DNA of 12,134 nt from Betaproteobacteria bacterium RBG_16_58_11 (lineage in GTDB: Bacteria > Pseudomonadota > Gammaproteobacteria > Burkholderiales > Thiobacteraceae). The notes beneath the pieces were generated by a model. The model saw only the letters and a program-made list of their open reading frames with translations. It did not search any database and had not been told where the DNA came from. Positions 1 to 9,301 of the stretch are shown piece after piece (positions within the stretch are counted from its first letter, which is position 1; each line of letters opens with the position of its first letter). The translations under genes and the position numbers were made by a program. The stretch lies in assembly GCA_001770235.1 (NCBI GenBank), contig MEQN01000152.1:24651-36784 (forward strand). The letters are read 5' to 3'.

Positions 1-12
1 GGGGTCAACAGG

Positions 13-86
13 AGCACAAAGGGGTCACATCTTGTAATATAACATTTGCAAGCACAAAGGGGTCACATCTTGTAATATAACATTTG
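13..86 (+). repeat. Two tandem direct copies of a 36-bp unit, left of the transposase gene
   Basis: The copies at 13-48 and 51-86 are identical over 36 bases and separated by only two bases (CA), giving a 38-bp period. Each begins AGCACAAAGGGGTCACATCT and ends in an A/T-rich part, TAATATAACATTTG. The second copy stops just before the transposase gene. A 2-base gap rules out a CRISPR array. The unit has no strong internal hairpin, unlike classical REP sequences. Confidence 0.9.
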
Positions 87-111
87 TGTGTTAAGTGTTA
101 GACTGATCTCC

Positions 112-963
112 ATGGCCCGCCCTCTCCGCATCGAATTTCCTGGCGCGATCTACCACGTCACCTCGCGCGGTAACGCGCGGCGCAAGATATTTCTGGATGA
201 TTCAGACCGCGAGACCTTTCTTTCCACGCTGGCTTGGGTGGTGGAGCGTTTCGGCTGGGTTTGCCATGCCTACTGTCTGATGGATAACCATTTTCATTTG
301 ATGATCGAAACGCCCGAGCCGAATCTTTCGCGCGGCATGCGCCAGTTGAACGGCGTCTATACCCAGAGATTCAACCGCCGTCACCGCAAAGTTGGGCACC
401 TGTTCCAGGGGCGGTTCAAGGCCATCCTGGTGGAGCGCGACAGCTACCTGCTGGAACTGGCCCGTTATGTCGTGCTCAATCCGGTTCGCGCGAAACTGGC
501 TAAGGCGCCCGAAGACTATTTATGGAGCAGCTACCGCCCGACCTTAGGGCTCGACCCCGTCCCGAATGGCCTCACTATCGACTGGCTGCTTAGCCAGTTC
601 GCCAAGACCAAGCCGGTGGCGCGCCAGCGCTATGCGGCATTCGTCCAAGCCGGGATAGGCCGACGCTCACCCTGGGCAGACTTGAAAGGGCAGGTATTGT
701 TGGGCGGCGAGACCTTTGTCGAGAAAATGGCGGCCCATCTCAAAGCAAGCGAAGCCGTGGCGGAGATACCAAAACGCCAACGCCGGGTGCATCGACCTTC
801 GCTCAAGAAGCTATTTGCCGAGGCCGATTCCAAGGCGACCCGTGACCAGGCAATGGCGCGGGCGTTCTTGGAGTATGGCTACACGCTGACCGAGATCGGG
901 CGCGAAGCCGGATTGCACTATGCGACGGTGAGCCGAATTGTTAAGGCCAGTGAGGAAATGTGA
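112..963 (+). CDS. REP-associated tyrosine transposase (IS200-like, Y1_Tnp / HUH family)
   Basis: This is a 283-residue single-strand DNA transposase of the Y1/HUH superfamily, the type called RAYT. It would nick and rejoin single-stranded repeat DNA through a phosphotyrosine intermediate. The start is ATG at 112, which gives the family's usual opening MARPLRIEFPGAIYHVTSRG. A GTG at 88 in the same frame would add eight unconserved residues and lies next to the repeat. Counting from the ATG, the metal-binding His-Phe-His lies at about residues 60-62 within MDNHFHLMIE. The probable catalytic tyrosine is at about 119 in ARYVVLNPVRA. GHLFQGRFKA at about 95-104 is also typical. The C-terminal 30 residues (YGYTLTEIGREAGLHYATVS) look like a helix-turn-helix, seen in some members and probably DNA-binding. 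The reading frame is intact with all catalytic residues, so the gene may be active. The last codons and the stop lie inside the right inverted repeat. No clear Shine-Dalgarno precedes the start. Confidence 0.93.
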   Translation: MARPLRIEFPGAIYHVTSRGNARRKIFLDDSDRETFLSTLAWVVERFGWVCHAYCLMDNHFHLMIETPEPNLSRGMRQLNGVYTQRFNRRHRKVGHLFQGRFKAILVERDSYLLELARYVVLNPVRAKLAKAPEDYLWSSYRPTLGLDPVPNGLTIDWLLSQFAKTKPVARQRYAAFVQAGIGRRSPWADLKGQVLLGGETFVEKMAAHLKASEAVAEIPKRQRRVHRPSLKKLFAEADSKATRDQAMARAFLEYGYTLTEIGREAGLHYATVSRIVKASEEM

Positions 964-982
964 TAATACAAGATGTGACCCC
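956..982 (-). repeat. Right inverted repeat, overlapping the end of the transposase gene
   Basis: The 27 bases are the reverse complement of 21-47 (and 59-85), with two mismatches. The first 16 bases of the repeat (GGGGTCACATCTTGTA) are perfect and the A/T-rich inner part carries both mismatches. The TGA stop at 961-963 falls within it, so the repeat encodes the last two residues of the protein. Confidence 0.85.
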
Positions 983-1007
983 CATGTCCTTGTGACCCCC
1001 ATGTCCT
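974..1007. repeat. Two tandem 17-bp repeats at the right end of the transposase unit
   Basis: TGTGACCCCCATGTCCT occurs twice with no gap, at 974-990 and 991-1007. Read on the minus strand each copy holds GGGGTCACA, the same core as the left repeats. The outer part (ATGTCCT) differs from the outer part of the left units (AGCACAAA). Confidence 0.9.
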
Positions 1008-1062
1008 TCGCTGTGGCCGGCGCGAGGATATTTTCAAGCTATCCAACTGAAGATTTGCTGCG

Positions 1063-2850
1063 TCAGAACCCCAATGCCCGCGCGCTCTGGTAGAAAATAA
1101 AACTCAACAGCCAAGCCAGACCCAGCGACCAGGAGACGGCGAAGGCGGCGAAACCCAGTTTGCCTGATTCACTCCTGAGCGTAGCGATAGTCGATAGGCA
1201 AGGCGTGTACACCAGCGTGAACAGCATGAAGCTGTAGGCTTGTACCCAGTCGATCTGGTGCGCCAAATGCTGGGTGAGGGCGGTGCTTTCCAGGCCGTAG
1301 ATCACGGCGAGCGAGCCGATGACGATTTCTTTCGCGACAAATCCAAAGATCAAGGCAATGGCGAGTTGGGTATTGATCCCGAGCGGGTCCAACACGGGCG
1401 CCATGAATTGGCCGATGGCGCCAGCCCAGGTTTGCGCGCTGGCGGGCGCTACGCCGGTTGGAAAATGAGTCAGAAACCAAACCAGCACGACGCCAGCGAT
1501 GATGAATTTGCTCGCGCGGTTCAAGAAGTGGCGCACTTCATGCCAGCCCCGCAGCGCTATTTGGCGCAGGGTGGGAAAGCGGTAGGGCGGCAGCTCCAAC
1601 ACGAAAGGCTCTTGGCTCGCGTATTTGCGCTTGAACAGCATCGCCGTGAGAAATGCCGTGCCGAAGCTGAACAGGTACAGGCTGAATAGCACCAGCGGCG
1701 CGGCCTTGGGCGAGAACAGCGCGGCGGTAATGAAAATGAACACTTGCAGCCGCGCCGAGCAGAGCGAGAGCGGAATCACCAGCATCGTGAGCAGTCTTAG
1801 CGCGCGCGAACGCATCACGCGCGTACCCATGAGCGCCGGCACGTTGCAGCCGAAGCCCATTAGCATCATGACGAAGCTGCGCCCATCCAGGCCCATGCGC
1901 GCCATCAGCGCGTCCATCAAGAAAGCGGCGCGCGACAGGTAGCCGGTGTCTTCGACCACAGCCATGAACAGAAAAAACAAAATAATAATCGGCACGAATG
2001 CGGCAACGGTGCTCACGCCGGTATAAATGCCATCGAGCAGGACGCCGCGCAGCATTTCGGGTGCATAGGCTAAAACAGGTTCCAGCGCCATATGACGCAA
2101 GCCGTCGAGTGTCCAGGCTACACCTGCTTGCAGCGGGGCGCCGAGCAGAAAAATAGCCTGGAACAGCAAATACATCACGCCGAAAAAAATCGGCAGGCCC
2201 AGCCAAGGGTGCAACATGATGCGATCGAGCCGCGCAGTCAGGTTGTCTGATAGCTGCGGCGGAATTTGCACCGATTCTTTCAGCACTTGCTCCATGGCGT
2301 GTTCGATTTCAACGTCGGCGGACAGCACTTCGCGCATGCGTTCGGGTTGCACGGTTCGGCTATGGCGCAGCGCTTGGCTGATTTGGTCGAATGCTTGCTT
2401 GTAACCTTCACCGTATTTCGCGCTCAGCATCAGCACCGGCATATCCAGCTTGGCTGCCATTTTGTTCGCATCCACCGTGACGCCGAAGCGCTTGGCCTCA
2501 TCCGCCATGTTGAGCAGGAGCAAGTTGGGGAGATTAAGTTGCTTGAGTTGCAGCGCAAGGCTGAGTTGTCGATCGAGCTGGCAGCTATTCAGAATGATCA
2601 GTACGAGATCGACGGCATTATTTTCCAGGAAATGCCGCACCACTTGTTCATCGTCGGAGAAGCCGTGCATGTCGTAGATGCCGGGCAGATCGACGATCTC
2701 GACCATCTCGGCGCCGATCAGCACCTTCGCCCCCATCAGATCGACGGTCACGCCGGGCCAGTTGCCCACGCGTGCAGAGGCGCCGGTAATACGGTTGAAA
2801 AAAGTGGATTTGCCCGTATTGGGCATGCCCAGCAAGGCGATGCGTTTCAT
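1063..2850 (-). CDS. feoB: Ferrous iron transport protein B (GTPase-coupled Fe(II) permease)
   Basis: FeoB is the inner-membrane Fe(II) importer, with an N-terminal cytoplasmic G domain and a membrane pore. The 595-residue protein shows G1 GMPNTGKS at 8-15, the G2 Thr at 35 in GVTVD, G3 DLPG at 54-57, G4 NMAD at 114-117 and G5 SAKYGEG at 143-149. A linker to about 210 corresponds to the GDI region. The membrane part has the two Gate motifs: GFGCNVPAL around 332-340, followed by the Cys-Ala-Arg-Leu stretch at about 364-368, and VYTPCLST around 547-554. It is shorter than the 773-residue E. coli protein but contains both gates, so it looks like a complete short form rather than a truncation. 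ATG at 2848-2850 is the natural start for MKRIALLGMP. It begins nine bases after the feoA stop with no good ribosome site between, suggesting translational coupling. No feoC follows; the transposase repeats lie 55 bases downstream. Confidence 0.96.
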   Translation of the reverse strand: MKRIALLGMPNTGKSTFFNRITGASARVGNWPGVTVDLMGAKVLIGAEMVEIVDLPGIYDMHGFSDDEQVVRHFLENNAVDLVLIILNSCQLDRQLSLALQLKQLNLPNLLLLNMADEAKRFGVTVDANKMAAKLDMPVLMLSAKYGEGYKQAFDQISQALRHSRTVQPERMREVLSADVEIEHAMEQVLKESVQIPPQLSDNLTARLDRIMLHPWLGLPIFFGVMYLLFQAIFLLGAPLQAGVAWTLDGLRHMALEPVLAYAPEMLRGVLLDGIYTGVSTVAAFVPIIILFFLFMAVVEDTGYLSRAAFLMDALMARMGLDGRSFVMMLMGFGCNVPALMGTRVMRSRALRLLTMLVIPLSLCSARLQVFIFITAALFSPKAAPLVLFSLYLFSFGTAFLTAMLFKRKYASQEPFVLELPPYRFPTLRQIALRGWHEVRHFLNRASKFIIAGVVLVWFLTHFPTGVAPASAQTWAGAIGQFMAPVLDPLGINTQLAIALIFGFVAKEIVIGSLAVIYGLESTALTQHLAHQIDWVQAYSFMLFTLVYTPCLSTIATLRSESGKLGFAAFAVSWSLGLAWLLSFIFYQSARALGF

Positions 2851-2859
2851 TGAGTTGCG

Positions 2860-3093
2860 CTATGCGGCTTGCGGGGTAATTTCAATCTGCCGCGCCTCGC
2901 TGCGGCGCAGCATGATGTCGGTCGAACCGACGCGCACATGCAAGGGGCCGGCAAAGCGGGCGGTGCGCACGAGTTCGATGCTTTTGCCCACGCGAAATCC
3001 AAGCGCAGCCAAGCGATGGTGCAGCGCCTGCTCTGAATGAATGGCGCGGATAGTTGCGGATTGTCCGGGCTTTAAGCCTGTAAGAGTCGTCAT
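2860..3093 (-). CDS. feoA: Ferrous iron transport protein A (small SH3-like FeoB partner)
   Basis: FeoA is a small cytoplasmic SH3-fold protein that works with FeoB, probably by modulating its GTPase or assembly; its exact role is debated. The 77-residue product has the family pattern. TGLKPGQSATI near the N terminus starts the first strand, LHHRLAALGFRVGKSIELV in the middle carries the typical LxxLGxxxG motif, and GPLHVRVGSTDIMLRRSEA towards the end forms the last strands. The length is standard for free-standing FeoA. It is the first gene of a two-gene operon with feoB. Upstream on the minus strand lie a probable sigma-70 promoter and a Fur box, so expression should rise when iron is scarce. 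The start ATG at 3091-3093 is the only sensible one in frame; the region just before it has no strong Shine-Dalgarno. Confidence 0.94.
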   Translation of the reverse strand: MTTLTGLKPGQSATIRAIHSEQALHHRLAALGFRVGKSIELVRTARFAGPLHVRVGSTDIMLRRSEARQIEITPQAA

Positions 3094-3121
3094 GATTTTT
3101 TGGATTCGTTAATGGCTAAAT

Positions 3122-3140
3122 GATAATAGTTCTTATTATC
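3122..3140. promoter_or_regulatory. Probable Fur box in the feoA-pyrG intergenic region
   Basis: GATAATAGTTCTTATTATC matches the classical 19-bp Fur consensus GATAATGATAATCATTATC at 14 of 19 positions. It is a perfect palindrome over 7-bp arms around five central bases. It overlaps the predicted -10 element of feoA, the position expected for repression by Fur-Fe(II). It sits 28 bases upstream of the feoA start and 138 bases upstream of pyrG. Confidence 0.8.
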
Positions 3141-3162
3141 TCACATATAACCTAATTGGCAA
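3135..3162 (-). promoter_or_regulatory. Predicted sigma-70 promoter of feoAB
   Basis: On the minus strand TTGCCA (3162-3157, 5 of 6 matches to TTGACA) is followed after 16 bases by GATAAT (3140-3135, 5 of 6 matches to TATAAT). The -10 element forms one arm of the Fur palindrome, so a bound repressor would block it. This was found by eye only. Confidence 0.55.
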
Positions 3163-3230
3163 AGTGGCCATTGAAAGGGGATGGTTTCACGAACGTAATC
3201 AAAGAAAATTCAGATTCTTCATCGGGATGA

Positions 3231-7081
<3,851 letters not shown>

Positions 7082-7082
<1 letters not shown>

Positions 7083-7420
7083 TGAACCTGCGCTGGCTCA
7101 TCCTCATTCTGGCTGGGCTGATTGCCGCGCTGCAATATCCCTTGTGGCTGGGCAAAGGCAGTTGGCTCAAGGCTTGGGAAGTCGATCAGGAGCTTACCAA
7201 GCAGAAGCAGGAAAATACCCGCCTCAAGGCGCGCAACAGCTCGCTGGAGGCGGAAGTCAAAGACCTGAAGACCGGTTACGGGGCAATCGAAGAGCGCGCT
7301 CGATCCGAGCTGGGCATGGTGAAGCAGGACGAGATTTTTTTTCAGGTGCTGGAAGACGCTAAGCCGGCCGCAACGCCGCCGCCTTCACCTGCGGCCAAAC
7401 CGCCGGTCAAGCCGAACTGA
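7082..7420 (+). CDS. ftsB: Cell division protein FtsB (DivIC/septum formation initiator family)
   Basis: FtsB is a small bitopic inner-membrane protein that joins FtsQ and FtsL in the divisome and helps switch on septal peptidoglycan synthesis. The 112-residue product has one transmembrane segment at about 4-23, then a periplasmic coiled coil at about 33-66 with regular Leu/Val/Ala spacing (DQELTKQKQENTRLKARNSS). The family signature IEERARSELGMVKQDEIFFQ follows. The last 20 or so residues are rich in Pro and Ala and look disordered. The start ATG at 7082 overlaps the eno stop in TGATG; there is no strong Shine-Dalgarno, so translation is probably coupled to eno. It is the last gene of the pyrG operon and converges on ygfZ. 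A run of eight T at 7335-7342 within the gene preserves the frame. Confidence 0.92.
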
Positions 7421-7466
7421 CAATCATGGCAATGGCCGCCCCGGAAAATGAAACGCTCTATAACCG

Positions 7467-7485
7467 TTATGCCGGGATGGCATAA
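7467..7485. terminator. Small hairpin at the ftsB / ygfZ convergent junction
   Basis: TTATGCC (7467-7473) and GGCATAA (7479-7485) form a perfect 7-bp stem with a five-base loop. The stem includes the ygfZ stop codon. Its position between converging genes suits a two-way terminator. No T run follows on either strand, so it is not a textbook intrinsic terminator. Confidence 0.3.
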
Positions 7486-8504
7486 GGCAACACGCCCAAT
7501 TTCAGGGTTGGGCCATCCAAAGATTTCCAGTGAATGGCGTTGCCTTCCACGCTCGCTATTTGAATCACCGCCAGCACGTCATAGCCGCCGCCGGGCGCAG
7601 GCGCGGCATTGACGATCATGCCGGTCGCTTGATCGGGCAGGTCGGCGCTGAACAATTCATCGCCCGGCTGAGGCGCGGTATCCAGCATCAGATTGCCGAC
7701 ATACATGCGGCGTTTGAGTTTGCCCAAGTATTGGGTGCGGGCCACGATTTCTTGACCTGGATAACAGCCTTTTTTGAAGTTCACGCCGCCAATCAATTCA
7801 TAGTTGACCATCTGCGGCACGAATGCTTCCTGCGTTCCGGGCAAAATGGTGGGGATGCCCGCGCGTATCATCAGTCCATCCCAGCAGGCCGTGCCCACCG
7901 CTTTGGCGTGCGTCGTCAGCTTGTGCCATATCGCATTGGCTTGATCCGGCGCGATCAGCAATTCGAATAGGTCGCCGGGCAAACGCAAAATACTGCCGCT
8001 CGCGTGATGCACCAAACCATGCACCGTGGAGGGGGCTTCGCCCAGCACACTTGTCACCACCGCTTGCGCGCCCGCTCCGCCCACGCCCAGACGCACCCAG
8101 GCCTCGCTTGCATCGCTGACTTTTACTTTCGAGCGCAGTACAAACATACTGAGGCGTTTTTGAATCGGCTCACGCAAGCTTGCAGGCAATTGTGCGAGAT
8201 AGCTATTCGGCGCGTCTTGCCAAAGTAGGAAATTAGCGATCATGCGACCCTTGGGCGAGCAGTAGCTGGTGAGCTGACTGTTGCTGCCATCGAGCAAGCG
8301 CAGGTCGTTGGAGAGCTGGCCTTGTAAATAGGTTTGCGCATCTTCGCCCGCGAACTGGATCAGGCTCAGGTCGGATAGATCAGCTACAATGACTTGATCA
8401 AGCGCATAGCGCAATTCGGCCGACGCGTTGCCAAAATGCTGAACACGACCGTTTTGCATGACGGCGCCGAGGGATTCGAGAAAAGTTTGCCAGCTTGCAT
8501 TCAT
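7467..8504 (-). CDS. ygfZ: Folate-binding protein YgfZ (GcvT-like, Fe-S cluster protein maintenance)
   Basis: YgfZ is a tetrahydrofolate-binding relative of the glycine cleavage T protein. It supports assembly or repair of certain [4Fe-4S] proteins, and the eukaryotic counterpart is IBA57. The 345-residue product is near the family length. The hallmark KGCYPGQE is at about 245-252, with the conserved Cys247 in VNFKKGCYPGQEIVARTQYL. It is preceded by RAGIPTILPGTQEAFVPQMV at about 214-233 and followed by LGKLKRRMY. The N-terminal half has the expected LIQFAGEDAQTYLQGQLSND (48-67) and CSPKGRMIANF. The ATG at 8502-8504 gives MNASWQTFLESLG and has only a weak ribosome site. It is divergent from sdhCDA with 87 bases between, and it converges on ftsB. 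A link to the SDH operon is plausible through Fe-S maintenance but is inferred from position only. Confidence 0.93.
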   Translation of the reverse strand: MNASWQTFLESLGAVMQNGRVQHFGNASAELRYALDQVIVADLSDLSLIQFAGEDAQTYLQGQLSNDLRLLDGSNSQLTSYCSPKGRMIANFLLWQDAPNSYLAQLPASLREPIQKRLSMFVLRSKVKVSDASEAWVRLGVGGAGAQAVVTSVLGEAPSTVHGLVHHASGSILRLPGDLFELLIAPDQANAIWHKLTTHAKAVGTACWDGLMIRAGIPTILPGTQEAFVPQMVNYELIGGVNFKKGCYPGQEIVARTQYLGKLKRRMYVGNLMLDTAPQPGDELFSADLPDQATGMIVNAAPAPGGGYDVLAVIQIASVEGNAIHWKSLDGPTLKLGVLPYAIPA

Positions 8505-8591
8505 GTCGGATAAAGCCTGTGAAAAATAGGGTTAAAATACTTGGCCAAGGTTCGCTAACATAATGGCGATCCAAGCATTTTACAAGCGCGC
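8505..8591. promoter_or_regulatory. Divergent ygfZ-sdhC promoter region with a 10-bp palindrome
   Basis: These 87 bases must carry the promoters for both ygfZ (minus) and sdhC (plus). A perfect palindrome, CTTGGCCAAG, lies at 8540-8549, near the middle, and could be an operator. On the minus strand TTGTAA and TATGTT spaced by 17 bases are a weak promoter match for ygfZ. I could not find a convincing sdhC promoter by eye; GTTAAAATAC at 8531-8540 is the most -10-like stretch. Confidence 0.35.
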
Positions 8592-8957
8592 ATGAAATCT
8601 AATCGCCCTGTTTATCTTAATTTACGCCACATCCGGCAGCCTCTGCCGGCCATCGTTTCTTTTTTGCATCGGGTCAGTGGTGCATTTTTATTTCTGGGTA
8701 TTCCTCTTTTACTCATCGTATTCGAAGCTTCTCTGGCGGGGCAGGATTCATTTGTCGCGACGCTCGGCAATCCGCTGATCAAGTTTGCGTTATTCACCTT
8801 GCTCACGGCGTATTTTTATCACTTCTTTGCGGGTCTACGTTTTTTATTGCTCGATCTAGGCTGGGGCGTGGCGCTAACGCAAGCACGTCGTGCATCGTGG
8901 GCGGTGTTAATGGCGGCGGCTTTCTGCGCGGCTTCGCTCGGAGCCTGGCTATGGTGA
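8592..8957 (+). CDS. sdhC: Succinate dehydrogenase cytochrome b556 subunit (SdhC)
   Basis: SdhC is one of two membrane anchors of respiratory complex II. With SdhD it binds heme b and ubiquinone and passes electrons from the Fe-S subunit to quinone. The 121-residue protein has the usual RPVYLNLRHIRQPLPAIVSF start and three hydrophobic segments at about 28-50, 63-90 and 101-121. In SFLHRVSG, Ser23 and Arg27 match the quinone-site Ser27 and Arg31 of E. coli. His77 in YHFFAGLRFLLLDLG matches the heme ligand His84. The start ATG at 8592 has no clear Shine-Dalgarno. The gene opens the sdh operon, and its TGA overlaps the first seven bases of sdhD. Confidence 0.94.
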   Translation: MKSNRPVYLNLRHIRQPLPAIVSFLHRVSGAFLFLGIPLLLIVFEASLAGQDSFVATLGNPLIKFALFTLLTAYFYHFFAGLRFLLLDLGWGVALTQARRASWAVLMAAAFCAASLGAWLW

Positions 8958-9301
8958 AACGCATCGTCTCCGGCGCGCACTATGGTTTAAAAGATTGGCT
9001 GGTACAGCGCTTCACCGCGGTAATCATTCTGATTTATACCTTGGCCTTGCTAGGCTGGCTGATCATGCAGCGACCGGTGGAATACGACACTTGGCGCGCC
9101 TTGTTCGGTGCGGCCTGGATGCGCTATTTCACCCTGCTGTTTGCCTTCAGCCTGTTGCTCCACGCCTGGGTCGGCGTGCGCGATATTCTGATGGATTATG
9201 TGCACCCGACCCGACTGCGCTTACCTTTGCAAGTTGCCACCATTGTGGCATTGCTGGTTTACTCGATGTGGGCGGTGAATATTTTGTGGAGCGTCGCATG
9301 A
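8951..9301 (+). CDS. sdhD: Succinate dehydrogenase hydrophobic membrane anchor subunit (SdhD)
   Basis: SdhD is the second membrane anchor of complex II and completes the heme and quinone sites with SdhC. The 116-residue protein starts at ATG 8951 (MVKRIVSGAHYGLKDWLVQR). GGAG at 8940-8943 gives a good ribosome site seven bases upstream, so a longer in-frame start at 8897 inside sdhC is unlikely. His71 in LLHAWVGVRDILMDYV and Tyr83 fall at the same numbers as E. coli His71 (heme ligand) and Tyr83 (ubiquinone). Three hydrophobic segments lie at about 21-39, 58-80 and 92-114. It overlaps sdhC by seven bases and its stop overlaps the sdhA ATG (ATGA), so the three are translated as a coupled set. 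Confidence 0.94.
   Translation: MVKRIVSGAHYGLKDWLVQRFTAVIILIYTLALLGWLIMQRPVEYDTWRALFGAAWMRYFTLLFAFSLLLHAWVGVRDILMDYVHPTRLRLPLQVATIVALLVYSMWAVNILWSVA

Larger units (their letters stand above)
13..1007 (+). mobile_element. REP-associated / IS200-like transposase unit with flanking inverted repeats
   Basis: This unit is a single Y1 (HUH) transposase gene bracketed by related repeats. On the left are two direct copies of a 36-bp unit. On the right are inverted copies that begin inside the last codons of the gene. A 27-bp stretch at 21-47 matches the reverse complement of 956-982 at 25 of 27 positions. All four clean units share GGGGTCACA: forward at 21 and 59, reversed at 974 and 991. The window opens with a similar GGGGTCAAC, so the left array may continue outside. 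The boundaries given are the outer limits of the repeats I can see. No target-site duplication can be judged, because the left flank is missing and this class usually makes none. Whether the unit moves as a whole or is a domesticated gene with its cognate repeats cannot be told from one copy. Confidence 0.6.

Noticed and set aside
13..86. Direct repeats that might suggest a CRISPR array
   Set aside because: There are only two copies, separated by two bases, so there are no spacers. They adjoin a transposase gene and have inverted partners on its other side.
88..111. GTG start for the transposase eight codons upstream
   Set aside because: The added residues are not part of the conserved family opening MARPLR; the ATG at 112 fits better.
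1538..2206. Second minus-strand frame of 222 codons inside feoB
   Set aside because: It is a shifted reading of the same strand as feoB, without family features; feoB itself is intact across the region.
7335..7342. Run of eight T in ftsB, and a run of eight A at 11598-11605 in the HD-GYP gene, as possible frameshift or slippage sites
   Set aside because: Both genes keep their correct frame across the runs and the proteins match their families on both sides, so there is no need to invoke slippage or an error.
8995..9297. N-terminal extension of sdhA giving a 688-residue protein
   Set aside because: The extra 101 residues are read out of frame through sdhD from a TTG. The ATG at 9298 has a good ribosome site and gives the standard SdhA N terminus.
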